Shown here piece after piece: positions 53,201 through 58,478 of a DNA stretch of 64,000 bases; the stretch's first letter is position 1, and the number at the start of each line of letters is the position of its first letter. A model generated the notes under the pieces. It was not told the origin of the DNA, made no database searches, and saw only the letters and a list, made by a program, of their open reading frames with translations. The DNA comes from Kryptolebias marmoratus (lineage: Eukaryota > Chordata > Actinopteri > Cyprinodontiformes > Rivulidae), in contig NC_051451.1 in assembly GCF_001649575.2 (NCBI RefSeq), forward strand, positions 16,590,465 through 16,654,464, in the 5' to 3' direction. The position numbers and the translations under genes were made by a program.

Positions 53201-56200
53201 TAGCTCAAAGTAAATCTTGAATTCTGAATAATAAAATAAAGCCTGCAAGATGCCATGGGAGAATAGAACATTTGACTTTCATGTGTTTTTGTTTGTTTGT
53301 TTTTCGGTTTTGATTTTTTTACCTTTTACCTAAACATTTTTTCTATGTGCCTCAGTAAATTCTTTACTCAAAGCATAAGCTCTAACAATCTTAAAATCTT
53401 GGGAATATATCTAAATGAGCAGTACTTCTACTCGTGTTTTATCTTGTTTCCACATCTGGTGGCACTGCAGGGAAAAATTTAAGTGCTTGGCCACAAGATT
53501 AGTCATTAGTCGCTTAATAAAACATGAGCTTATATGAAGGAATCTGTGGTTTGCAGATAACAGCTGTTTTCACATATGAACTATAGGTACATGCTATTTT
53601 ATCTGCAGTAATTTACATGGCACATTTACACATACAGCTGTTTGTTTTATTGTGGTTTGTATTATAGCCTGTGCTCTGCAGGTGATCAGGGGATGCTTTA
53701 ATTATTTTGTTGTTCAGAAAAATGGTATAAAGATTTGATTGGATCAATTTAATTAAATGTTATTTTATTATGAGCATGAAATATAATGATATCTTGTAAT
53801 TCCTTCCTGTAAACCAAAGATGAATACTAAAGTTTGAATCAAGCTTATGTAGGCTGCAGTTTAAAGACAATAATTTGTATAAAAAAAACAGAAGTTGACT
53901 TTAAAGAGTAATTGTTGCAGCTTTTTAATTAGACTTATAAACACCTTTTTACGTATTCAGACTTTAGACATCCTTCAGAACAACTGACAAACTCCACAAG
54001 ACTAAATGTTCCAGCTTTGTGTGGTCTGACATCCCAATGTCAGCCCTACAAAGAACTGGATCAAATCCAAGAGCTCAAAAATATCTTTGTTTGGATGGTC
54101 AATGTTAAAGTTTACGCACTTTCAGGTAGTCTGCCAGTATGTCTTGTTTGGAAGATTTGCCATGAAGAAATGTTTTTTTTTCTCTATAAAAACAATGGAA
54201 GCAGAGTTTAGGTTTGTTTAGTTTGTTACAACTGAATACACCACAAGGCTTCTGGACCAATATCCCTAGACAAACAGGACCAAAGGGAAGCTGCTTTAAC
54301 CATAATGCTACAGTATTCCAGAACCAACTGTAAAGACATCTGTTCAACAGCCAGAGAAATGGTTTCATGCAACAGGACAATGAACCCAAACACAGCACCA
54401 AATTCACAGCAGTACAACTGAAAAATATGGTCCAGTTAAAAATCCAGATCCTGAGCTGAAAGAAATCCTGTTAGGACATTAGGGCAATGGTTCATAAGCT
54501 AATGCCAGCAAACCTCGATTATTTGAGGCTTTATTGTAAAGAAGAGTGACCTATAGTTTCTCCACATGAAGTCAGATAAAATTAAAGTTTCTTTGGGCTA
54601 CTGTTGATGAAAGTTTCTCTACAAACCAATAAAATTTCGGGGCGCTTCTGCAGTTTGGTTTAGCTTTTTGTAACTAAATGACACAGAGTAATGTGTTTTG
54701 TTGTTCACTCAGAGGTTATATTTACCTAATATGAAACCTGTTTAGGACCAGATGAAGTTTAAGTTTTGATAGTAAGACATTTAGGATGAAAAAGGCTGTA
54801 TTTTTTGTTTTAGATGATTACATCTCATTCCCCCCAAGTCAATGATTTTGAGGCCACATATATGTTGCAAACACATTAATACCTTTCACTCATTTTAACT
54901 GAAATCTTCAAAGAGTTGCTCAGACAAAGCTATGCATTACACAAGCTGAGCACATTTCATTTTAACTATATTTTCAAAGCCTGTTTGCAGAAACTAAAGC
55001 TGGTTTTGTCCAGTTTTTACTCATTGCTTAAATCAGGCTGTCATATCTTGTACTGAAAAAAAAATCTATTTGTGTGTATAGTTTTATCCATCCACAGTAA
55101 AAATTTATCTTTGACGTTTTGACCTCATTGTAAGAAATTATTGTTAGCTTTAAATGGCACGAAAACATACTTGTTTAGTTGAAACCAACTTGGTTTTTGG
55201 GGATAAGAAACACTTAAAAGTTGACATATAAAATGCAAATCAACACCTTTATTGTTGTTTGAAGATGTTACAAGAAATCTTCAGCTGAGCTGTTTAATGA
55301 CGAATAAGAGTATTCAACATTAGAAAAGTGGCCTTTGCTTTATTTAAATGGGAAAAAAACTGGTTTGGATGTTATTGGTGCACCAATTCTGCTAAGGAAC
55401 CGTCAAACCACCAGCTCTGCAGTGAAACAACAGATTTTAATCTCAGCTTCAGTTTCAAACTCCAGTCAGGTAGGTTGTTTGTTTTATCAATTTCTCAAGC
55501 CGAGACACAGGTGGAGCCACTTTGAACTTTTGACGCTTTTGTGATTACAAAAACAAAAAAGACAGAAGAACTCTTTTTTTATTATTATTACAGCTTTAAA
55601 ATGCATAGTTTTGAGTGAATCTAAAATAGGACACGTGTGTTCAAGGTCCTGGAGGGTGGGGGGTTGAAGCTTGTCCCAGCATACACATGGGTATGACCAA
55701 GGACAGTTTGACGGCTACACCGGGCAAACAGAATGACAAACACATTCACACCTCCATGCCGTTTACACTTTTTTTTTTTTATTCACCTTCTCTTTTCACT
55801 GATATGACGAAACCAGAACACCTGAATAGAACCCATACAAAACCATGCCAACCACTCTCTCTAATGAAATTCAAAGAAATTAACAAAAACATCATTCAGT
55901 AAAGTGACATTTAATGCAACCTTCGCAGCACAATCTTCAAATATGTTTTTGAAATAACACTCATAAAGTAGCTTTTTAAGTGTTTTTTTTTCTCTTTTCT
56001 TTTTTTTTTCTTTTACAGTCCAATATTCAGCGTAAAAAAAAAGAGACAAATCTTGGGCAGGCTAAACAAAACCATGCTCTGCTGCACACTAAAGACCTGT
56101 AGATATGAAATCCCTGACATAACAGGCTCTGAAACATGTTGTTCCCTTGGATGGTCAGAGGATCTTTGAAGAACTGTTTGAAATGATGCACTTGCCATAT

Positions 56201-57620
56201 GGGCTCCCATAGGAAAAAAAAAAAAGATTCAAGGCCATCTTAGCATGAATGCTGCTCAAGAGGTATAACTGGATTCAAATAGGCTGTATCTTCTCATTTT
56301 ATTACAGTTACTGCTATTTTCATTAAATTCTTGAGGCCTGCCAGTTCTTTGTGCCAGCTGAGCTGTTCAAATCTAAAAGCACTTAGCACTGAGCTCTTAC
56401 AGACAAGAAGTACAGGAATCAGTAACATGTAGGCATTTTTCAGTGTTTTCGTGTGGACTGTGAAGCTGAAATGGCAGCTGTGATGGTGTCTGTGAGCGTG
56501 TGTCCATTTCTCTGTAGTGATGGCCACATATCTCATGAACCACTAGACTTGAATGAAGCTCTCTGACAGTAATAATTTGATGAGCATCCACAACTGACTT
56601 TTGGAGTCAATCCGATTCAAAATGGCTAACAAGACTGACCCAACTTGGCAAATTACAAAAAATAAAAATAAAATAAAAAGGCTACACTCAGCCAGTTTTA
56701 CAGATATCAGGTTCAAATTTGGTGTGGTAGCTGAGGCAAGTACAAAAAATGTGGACTCTCTAAGATGCTTTTCTTTGAATTTCCACATTAACAGCCCAAA
56801 ATGGCTAATTAAACATTTTGCCTGTGTCGTTTTGAGATACAGAGGAGGTGGGGTGGGTGAAGACAAAACTCTAAAATCTCTCCAACAGTCCTAGTTCTCA
56901 TCTCTGTCACGGTGAGGTCAGACCAAAAGCTTGAAATCATTCTTAAAGCAGACAGAAGTGAGCGCTGACCACACTGCGTCAAAAACAGATGCTCGTGCGT
57001 AAATCTGGAGCACCACAGACTGGGCTACTTACGCTGCTGTTCTGTCCGGACCAGTGCACCATCGCCTGGTTGTGAGCCGTGTCCCCGGCGAGTGCGAAAG
57101 TGGAACTCGTGAGACGAAACTCCTCCCGGTCCGGGTCCTCGCCAGCGCCCTCGGTTCCGACTCCGGACCAGCTGGTGTCCGCGCTCCGCGGCCGTCTCCG
57201 GCTCGGCGCGCTCCGGCTCCGAAAGGAAAAGGGCTCGTTTCCTATATCCCCGGTGCGGTTCTCCGTCGCGTTCCCGGGAGCCGGACCGGGCGCACTTTGG
57301 GAAGGGAGGGAAACTTTTCCGCGGTCCCTCCGCGGACCGACGCTCGCCTGCTCCTCCGAGCGCGGCCGCACTTTGAGGGAACTTTCTTCGCGCAGCTCCG
57401 CGGCGTCGTGCCGTTCCTCCCGGCCGGGGAGCTCCGCGCCGAAGCCCACCAGGTCCCCGGCGGGTGCCGCGCTGAAATCGGTCCAATCCAGCAGGGACGC
57501 TTCCCGGGACGATACCTCAATAACAGGCGGCAGCTGGCACGAGGGGATGCACGTTACCTCCGCGTCCGTTCCGCCCAGGATGGAAGTTAGGATGAAGAGG
57601 CAAATCCACTCCGTCTCCAT
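13180..57620 (-). CDS. sorcs1: SorCS1 (VPS10-domain sorting receptor), complete, 26 coding exons
   Basis: Joining the 26 exons listed separately gives an open frame of 3636 nt (1211 residues; human SorCS1 is about 1170 as I recall). Order: signal peptide (1-20), propeptide with furin-type site RRRPR (141-145), VPS10 ten-bladed propeller from about 167 with Asp-box-like motifs (STDYGTTY, SLDEGASY, TSDAGNTW, SFDEGRNW), cysteine-rich module (about 680-790), PKD domain (VDFGDG, exon 19), PKD-like domain (exons 20-21), membrane-proximal domain, transmembrane helix (about 1111-1130) and cytoplasmic tail. SorCS1 sorts membrane cargo in neurons and endocrine cells, including neurexin, glutamate receptors and APP in mammals. 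SorCS1 identity rests on IMLLTDPE, VVPNRFYW, NIMIDLYEVAGIKG, VDGVLGEPGE, FGHFSHRSEWQ, CTEADFECDYG and KIPG after the membrane. Parts of the C-terminal ectodomain look SorCS3-like, so a diverged SorCS3 duplicate is the main alternative. The end of the last exon is uncertain. Confidence 0.93.
13415..14414 (-). other. sorcs1 intron 25
   Basis: 1.0-kb last intron, between the transmembrane and tail exons. Low in repeats; alternative tail exons could lie here but none was recognised. Confidence 0.7.
14415..14523 (-). CDS. sorcs1: sorcs1 exon 25: transmembrane segment
   Basis: 109 nt encoding APLVDSSDNGYSSTAVIMLV, the rest of the helix (SVALMGLVIFVIY) and KFK, with a split arginine codon. Intron 24 is only 90 nt. 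Confidence 0.96.
14614..14704 (-). CDS. sorcs1: sorcs1 exon 24: membrane-proximal domain
   Basis: 91 nt encoding VLLSALNQDLVQFVLRPGVQ and VNVFATRLSP. It corresponds to the sorcs3 exon at 1954-2053. Confidence 0.95.
14705..18688 (-). other. sorcs1 introns 22 and 23
   Basis: Introns 18018-18688 and 14705-17882 flank exon 23. Intron 23 is largely free of recognisable repeats; its 15400-15760 part has a dense, non-repetitive look with homeodomain-type TAATTA-like sites and may hold conserved regulatory DNA. Confidence 0.65.
17883..18017 (-). CDS. sorcs1: sorcs1 exon 23: membrane-proximal domain
   Basis: 135 nt, 45 codons, from VTGISEDQLLVTVNPGLPAT to NDKWTHLDQ. PGLPT-AE-F is the conserved core. 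Confidence 0.95.
18689..18801 (-). CDS. sorcs1: sorcs1 exon 22: membrane-proximal domain
   Basis: 113 nt encoding YFRSHALAFSSNLDELNPGV and SEWREDIGRVVKSYIVQ; the NLD...NP...EWR.DIG pattern is conserved in SorCS proteins. Confidence 0.95.
18925..19660. repeat. Degenerate AGCTAAAA minisatellite-like array
   Basis: About 730 nt built from irregular repeats of a roughly 28-30-nt unit of the form GTAGCTAAAAGCTAAAATTAG plus CAAAACA. Copies are diverged and variable in length. In sorcs1 intron 21, starting about 120 nt from exon 22. Confidence 0.9.
20097..20147. repeat. Compound (GT)n(AT)n microsatellite
   Basis: About 15 GT units followed by about 10 AT units, in sorcs1 intron 21. Confidence 0.97.
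20886..21456 (+). repeat. R300 dispersed repeat, copy 2 (two tandem units)
   Basis: Two consecutive units, each starting with TCTGTCTGTTAGCAAAATAT (near 20908 and 21210) and each carrying TCAAGATGGC(C/T)GCCACAGC. The unit spacing of about 302 bp defines the repeat length. In sorcs1 intron 21. Confidence 0.9.
21555..21678 (-). CDS. sorcs1: sorcs1 exon 21: PKD-like domain
   Basis: 124 nt encoding PVVTLDGAVSFTFNKEGSHT and VTVQASAGITIHQDQITVAVY, ending with one base of an aspartate codon before gtatat. Intron 20 is only 100 nt. Confidence 0.95.
21779..21912 (-). CDS. sorcs1: sorcs1 exon 20: PKD-like domain
   Basis: 134 nt encoding QLEQVRLSAPLVVVKNKAVN and VTYFWWFDNKTE. The YFWWFDN core resembles SorCS3 more than mammalian SorCS1. 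Confidence 0.95.
21913..22626 (-). other. sorcs1 intron 19
   Basis: 714 nt; carries the distal R300 fragment at 22385-22440. Nothing else stands out. Confidence 0.8.
22385..22440 (+). repeat. R300 dispersed repeat, terminal fragment
   Basis: Only the distal end is present: GGCATGAAAGACGACGGGCGATATGC followed by AATGCTAGGCCTTTAAT, as at the ends of the copies near 42780 and 52570. Confidence 0.65.
22627..22813 (-). CDS. sorcs1: sorcs1 exon 19: PKD domain
   Basis: 187 nt encoding GLGSMTSITVDFGDGTAISY, VNISSIEDGVKHIYDKVGIY and QVSATARNNLGLDRVNLYLH. DFGDG and the H-Y...G-Y pattern are the PKD signature. Confidence 0.96.
24225..24335 (+). repeat. R300 dispersed repeat, fragment
   Basis: Middle part only: CAGTTTTACAGATACTGAG, AAAATTTGATGTGGTAGTAG and GAACACGTACGTTGAGAGC. 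In sorcs1 intron 18. Confidence 0.75.
24452..24623 (-). CDS. sorcs1: sorcs1 exon 18: cysteine-rich module to PKD domain
   Basis: 172 nt, with YRKALSNNCSEGSELKYSPR, QKCPSQAPRGLQLF and LGMNVTFLVFLEE. It links the end of the VPS10 region to the first PKD beta-strands. Confidence 0.95.
25815..25928 (-). CDS. sorcs1: sorcs1 exon 17: VPS10 cysteine-rich module
   Basis: 114 nt encoding DYGFERQIDGSCTPAFWFTP and SATSRECITGDSFLNTT. DYG(F/Y)ER and the following cysteines are conserved in SorCS proteins. Confidence 0.95.
26550..26574. repeat. (TTC)n microsatellite
   Basis: Eight TTC/CTT units in sorcs1 intron 16, close to exon 16. Confidence 0.95.
26680..26813 (-). CDS. sorcs1: sorcs1 exon 16: VPS10 cysteine-rich module
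   Basis: 134 nt encoding GEVCIMGMKRIFQKLRANAR, a C-rich stretch and CPCTEADFE. It carries four of the cysteines of the VPS10-C module that packs against the propeller. Confidence 0.95.
26814..28921 (-). other. sorcs1 intron 15
   Basis: 2.1 kb of AT-rich sequence with no repeat or coding signal that I could recognise. Confidence 0.8.
28922..29039 (-). CDS. sorcs1: sorcs1 exon 15: end of the VPS10 propeller
   Basis: 118 nt encoding IFGHFSHRSEWQLVKIDFRP and IFERWCTSEDYFTWQLHNE. HFSHRSEW favours SorCS1. Confidence 0.96.
29167..29274 (-). CDS. sorcs1: sorcs1 exon 14: VPS10 domain, Asp-box
   Basis: 108 nt encoding LSFDEGRNWDKYSFTSFPLY and VDGVLGEPGEDILIM. VDGVLGEPGE is SorCS1-like. Introns on both sides are short (148 and 127 nt). 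Confidence 0.96.
29423..29514 (-). CDS. sorcs1: sorcs1 exon 13: VPS10 domain
   Basis: 92 nt encoding IFQEEYSVFFLNQGGSLVAI and RHTPLPIRHI, ending in a split tryptophan codon before gtaag. Confidence 0.95.
29515..30173 (-). other. sorcs1 intron 12
   Basis: 659 nt with A-rich runs near 29950 and 30048; otherwise unremarkable. Confidence 0.85.
30174..30250 (-). CDS. sorcs1: sorcs1 exon 12: VPS10 domain, Asp-box
   Basis: 77 nt encoding GVGPELTNANVSIFITSDAG and NTWRE. SDAGNTW is a canonical Asp-box. Confidence 0.95.
30534..30636 (-). CDS. sorcs1: sorcs1 exon 11: VPS10 domain
   Basis: 103 nt encoding PYCSLHLHLHVSENPYASGN and IVSKDTAPGIIIAS, ending with one base of a glycine codon. Confidence 0.96.
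30637..33597 (-). other. sorcs1 introns 9 and 10
   Basis: Introns 32490-33597 and 30637-32342 flank exon 10. They are AT-rich and contain no repeat family I recognise. The 110-codon + strand reading frame at 31091-31423 has no family resemblance. Confidence 0.75.
32343..32489 (-). CDS. sorcs1: sorcs1 exon 10: VPS10 domain
   Basis: 147 nt, 49 codons, from VAGIKGVFLSNKVVENQVKT to YITYNKGRDWRLLQAP and KVYCEQ. NKGRDW is an Asp-box-like turn. Confidence 0.96.
33598..33777 (-). CDS. sorcs1: sorcs1 exon 9: VPS10 domain
   Basis: 180 nt, 60 codons, from DLQIISTDDNQVVAAIQDWH through GPEDNIMIDLYE. Typical SorCS core; GPE-NIMIDLYE favours SorCS1. Confidence 0.96.
33778..34937 (-). other. sorcs1 intron 8
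   Basis: 1.2 kb, nearly half of it the TA-flanked MITE at 33870-34380. A T run at about 34420-34441 follows it. Confidence 0.85.
33870..34380. mobile_element. TA-flanked inverted-repeat MITE
   Basis: A 511-bp element that begins TA-CACACTAAAAAC and ends GTTTTTAGTGTG-TA, perfect 12-bp inverted ends with TA at both borders. Degenerate inner inverted repeats extend to about 45 bp (…AACCCAGTGCTGGG near the left end, AACCCAGCAACTGAG near the right). No coding capacity. In sorcs1 intron 8. Confidence 0.75.
34938..35027 (-). CDS. sorcs1: sorcs1 exon 8: VPS10 domain
   Basis: 90 nt, 30 codons: VSVGGQTVHYVSYRRNAFYP then MKLPKYTVPK. YVSYRRNAF and MKLPKY are hallmark SorCS segments. Confidence 0.95.
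35028..35906 (-). other. sorcs1 introns 6 and 7
   Basis: Introns 35477-35906 and 35028-35357 flank exon 7. Nothing notable was seen in either. Confidence 0.85.
35358..35476 (-). CDS. sorcs1: sorcs1 exon 7: VPS10 domain
   Basis: 119 nt encoding SQYITCKLQNCSDGNKGKPF, PGFIIPNS and LVVQDEYVFIQ. The cysteine pair C...NC and PFPG match SorCS1. Confidence 0.95.
35907..35971 (-). CDS. sorcs1: sorcs1 exon 6: VPS10 domain
   Basis: 65 nt encoding SRLGLDKEQGMIHLEVSVSD and K. This is one of the more diverged exons: mammalian versions have a VxGxxKExDLVHxE pattern here. Both splice sites and both phases fit exons 5 and 7. Confidence 0.88.
37587..37917. mobile_element. Small non-autonomous hAT-like element with 8-bp target duplication
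   Basis: A 331-bp element with terminal inverted repeats of about 18 bp (start CAATGATTCCCCAAGTT; reverse complement of the end CAACGGTTCCCAAACTT). These resemble the CAGNGGTTCCCAA ends of hAT elements. It is flanked by CTTTAATG (37579-37586) and CTTTACTG (37918-37925), a 7-of-8 match to an 8-bp duplication as hAT elements make. No transposase. Located in sorcs1 intron 5. Confidence 0.75.
39700..39960. repeat. Degenerate TTTTAGCT array (inverted orientation)
   Basis: Repeats of CTTTTAGCTACTATTTT-like units, the reverse complement of the array at 18925-19660. In sorcs1 intron 5. Confidence 0.85.
40362..40435 (-). CDS. sorcs1: sorcs1 exon 5: VPS10 domain
   Basis: 74 nt encoding LYVSVEFGRRWQLVQDSVVP and NRFY, ending with two bases of a tryptophan codon before gtgag. 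Confidence 0.94.
41590..42200 (+). repeat. R300 dispersed repeat, copy with nested insertion
   Basis: Two tandem units; the second starts at about 41928 with CTGCCTGTTAGCAAAACATC. The first is interrupted at about 41763-41827 by TCAAGTCAAGTCAA and TTTCAGCAACAAGGCAGTTC, a different fish repeat. In sorcs1 intron 4. Confidence 0.85.
42405..42785 (+). repeat. R300 dispersed repeat, distal unit
   Basis: Includes CAAGATGGCCACCACAGC, ATGGCTATAACTCAGTC and the distal end TTCGAGGAATGCTAGACC. It lies just upstream (to the left) of sorcs1 exon 4. Confidence 0.85.
42942..43100 (-). CDS. sorcs1: sorcs1 exon 4: VPS10 domain
   Basis: 159 nt, 53 codons, from IMLLTDPEVESSLLISLDEG to WILAYSHDQK. The TDPE/SSLLIS/DWILAYS combination favours SorCS1 over SorCS3. 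Intron 3 before it is only 181 nt. Confidence 0.96.
43282..43381 (-). CDS. sorcs1: sorcs1 exon 3: VPS10 domain, Asp-box
   Basis: 100 nt encoding STDYGTTYEKLNEKVGTKSI and LSYLYVSPNNKRK. STDYGTTY is an Asp-box-type turn of the propeller. Confidence 0.95.
43382..44406 (-). other. sorcs1 intron 2
   Basis: 1.0-kb AT-rich intron with a 42-nt (AT)n array at 44198-44239. No other structure seen. Confidence 0.85.
44198..44239. repeat. (AT)n microsatellite
   Basis: About 21 AT units, 168 nt downstream (on the sorcs1 strand) of the exon 2 donor. Confidence 0.97.
44407..44474 (-). CDS. sorcs1: sorcs1 exon 2: VPS10 domain
   Basis: 68 nt encoding VILMLTKFYDFNSGRVTESS and LW, ending with two bases of an arginine codon before gtaggatc. 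Intron 1 (44475-57032) is the gene's longest, 12.6 kb. Confidence 0.93.
50082..50101. repeat. (GT)n microsatellite
   Basis: About ten GT units followed by a G-rich stretch in sorcs1 intron 1. Confidence 0.9.
50150..50340 (+). repeat. Left member of a diverged direct repeat
   Basis: Shares CACACCTGCTGTCACTCAATAA and CAGATTATCTGTTATC with the right member at about 50690-50880. The class is not recognised. Confidence 0.55.
50340..50645 (+). repeat. R300 dispersed repeat, copy in intron 1
   Basis: Contains AAAATGGCTATAACTCAGTC, AATGTGGCAGTGGCTGAGAG, CAACACATACTCTGAGC and a distal AAGAAATGCTAGG. It is bracketed by two related sequences at 50150-50340 and 50690-50880. Confidence 0.85.
50690..50880 (+). 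repeat. Right member of a diverged direct repeat
   Basis: Has TAATTAGTGCACCTGTTGTGAC and CAGACTGCCTGTTATC, matching the left member over about 170 bp at roughly 70% by eye. An R300 copy sits between the two. Confidence 0.55.
51406..51426. repeat. (AG)n microsatellite
   Basis: About ten AG units following an A run, in sorcs1 intron 1. Confidence 0.93.
52195..52575 (+). repeat. R300 dispersed repeat, copy in intron 1
   Basis: Contains GTCAACTCAAGATGGCAGG, CAGTTTGACAGATATAAAGC, GTAGCTGAGAGTCATTAAC and the distal TTCCTTCAAGGAATGATAAG. Confidence 0.85.
54225..54800 (+). mobile_element. Degenerate Tc1-like transposon fragment
   Basis: Conceptual + strand translation in shifting frames shows FMQQDNEPKHSTKF, resembling the FMQDNDPKH catalytic-aspartate block of Tc1 transposases, and later NLDYLRLYCKEEW, matching the C-terminal ...NLDELK.RCKEEW block. 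Sequence before it matches the T.ETKVE.FGHNA region, with a large internal deletion between. DNA after 54660 (TGACACAGAGTAATGTG...) resembles the 3' non-coding part of such elements as I remember it. No intact inverted repeats seen. It lies in sorcs1 intron 1. Confidence 0.75.
56500..56960 (+). repeat. R300 dispersed repeat, copy beside sorcs1 exon 1
   Basis: Contains ATATCTCATGAACCACTAGAC, TCCGATTCAAAATGGCTAAC and CAGCCAGTTTTACAGATAT. It ends within 75 nt of the donor of sorcs1 exon 1. Confidence 0.85.
57030..57610 (-). promoter_or_regulatory. CpG-dense island over sorcs1 exon 1
   Basis: The sequence is strikingly GC- and CpG-rich against an AT-rich background, covering almost exactly the first coding exon. 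This is usual for vertebrate CpG-island genes and consistent with the 5' end being here. No TATA box was recognised upstream. Confidence 0.6.
57033..57620 (-). CDS. sorcs1: sorcs1 exon 1: signal peptide, propeptide, VPS10 start
   Basis: 588 nt, residues 1-196, ending before gtaag. The ATG at 57620 has A at -3 and G at +4, a strong start context, and opens a signal peptide (METEWICLFILTSILGG). A divergent, charged propeptide follows, then RRRPR before SADTS, a likely proprotein-convertase site. The conserved fold begins at FRLTSSTFALAGDTAHNQAM. The exon is very GC- and CpG-rich, which also creates long chance reading frames on both strands. Confidence 0.93.
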
Positions 57621-57661
57621 CCTACACTGACTCAGACCTCATTTGGGTTTAAATTTTTCCT

Positions 57662-57666
<5 letters not shown>

Positions 57667-57704
<38 letters not shown>

Positions 57705-57738
57705 AGAGAGAGAGAAAGAGAGAGAGAAAAAGAGAAAT
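57667..57738. repeat. Compound (TA)n(GA)n microsatellite upstream of sorcs1 ATG
   Basis: About 27 nt of alternating TA followed by about 45 nt of GA-rich repeat, starting 47 nt upstream of the sorcs1 start codon. It is in the 5' leader or core promoter depending on where transcription starts. Confidence 0.95.
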
Positions 57739-58147
57739 GGTCCCTGGTCAGGAGCGTTTTGTTTTTCCTGGCATCACCTGGCAGAGATGAGTCCGTGGAC
57801 GCTCTGTGGGGAGATGCAGAAGCGCGCGGACAAGTGTTCCCAAGTACTGATGCAAACGATGCATCAGAGGAGGAGCTGAAGGCTGAATCCTGCACGAGAG
57901 GGGAGCGGGGGCACACACCCGCACCCCCATCTCAACCTGCTTTAAAAAAAAGAAAGAGGGGGTGGGGTGGGGGCAGGCACAGTCTTAATGAAGATAGTTC
58001 TCTCTCTCCTTCTCTTTCTCTCTCCCATGGGTCCAAACTCTGTGTTTTTTATGATTAGCAGTGAGCAACATACTCTTCCACTTTGAAATATTTGGAAGCC
58101 ACCCTGCGGCCCCAGAAAGGTCCTCGGATGAGTGGGTGGATGGGGGT
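57739..58147. other. sorcs1 upstream flank up to the assembly gap
   Basis: No exon seen. It contains a purine-rich stretch near 57947-57975 (GGGGGTGGGGTGGGGG) and a CT-rich stretch at 57998-58024. Any promoter elements would be here or in the gap. Confidence 0.5.
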
Positions 58148-58454
58148 NNNNNNNNNNNNNNNNNNNNNNNNNNNNNNNNNNNNNNNNNNNNNNNNNNNNN
58201 NNNNNNNNNNNNNNNNNNNNNNNNNNNNNNNNNNNNNNNNNNNNNNNNNNNNNNNNNNNNNNNNNNNNNNNNNNNNNNNNNNNNNNNNNNNNNNNNNNNN
58301 NNNNNNNNNNNNNNNNNNNNNNNNNNNNNNNNNNNNNNNNNNNNNNNNNNNNNNNNNNNNNNNNNNNNNNNNNNNNNNNNNNNNNNNNNNNNNNNNNNNN
58401 NNNNNNNNNNNNNNNNNNNNNNNNNNNNNNNNNNNNNNNNNNNNNNNNNNNNNN
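58148..58454. other. Assembly gap (307 N)
   Basis: Run of N of unknown true size, bordered on the right by a (CA)n microsatellite at 58459-58478 that probably caused the break. It lies about 530 nt upstream of the sorcs1 start codon, so part of the promoter may be missing. Confidence 0.99.
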
Positions 58455-58458
58455 CCCC

Positions 58459-58478
58459 CACACACACACACACACACA
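58459..58478. repeat. (CA)n microsatellite at gap edge
   Basis: Ten CA units directly after the N gap and five C residues; the true array may be longer inside the gap. Confidence 0.95.

Larger units (their letters stand above)
44475..57032 (-). other. sorcs1 intron 1 (12.6 kb)
   Basis: The longest intron. From left to right it holds low-repeat DNA at about 44500-45300, a GC-richer block of unknown nature at about 45540-46100, low-repeat DNA at about 47550-48600 that could include conserved regulatory elements, the direct-repeat pair around an R300 copy at 50150-50880, an R300 copy at 52195, a Tc1-like fragment at 54225-54800 and an R300 copy at 56500. No gene nested within it was recognised. 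Confidence 0.7.

Noticed and set aside
13180..57620. - strand gene as a duplicated SorCS3 rather than SorCS1
   Set aside because: The PKD-like and membrane-proximal exons do look SorCS3-like, but the VPS10 and cysteine-rich exons (TDPE, PFPG, GPE-NIMIDLYE, VDGVLGEPGE, SHRSEW, CTEADFE) and the KIPG tail fit SorCS1, and so does the gene order. Kept as an alternative only.
57054..57630. Long + strand reading frames (178 and 183 codons) opposite sorcs1 exon 1, and a 153-codon frame on the - strand
   Set aside because: They are shadows of the GC-rich, stop-poor exon 1 in other frames. The sorcs1 frame has a signal peptide, furin-type site and conserved VPS10 start; the others show no family resemblance.
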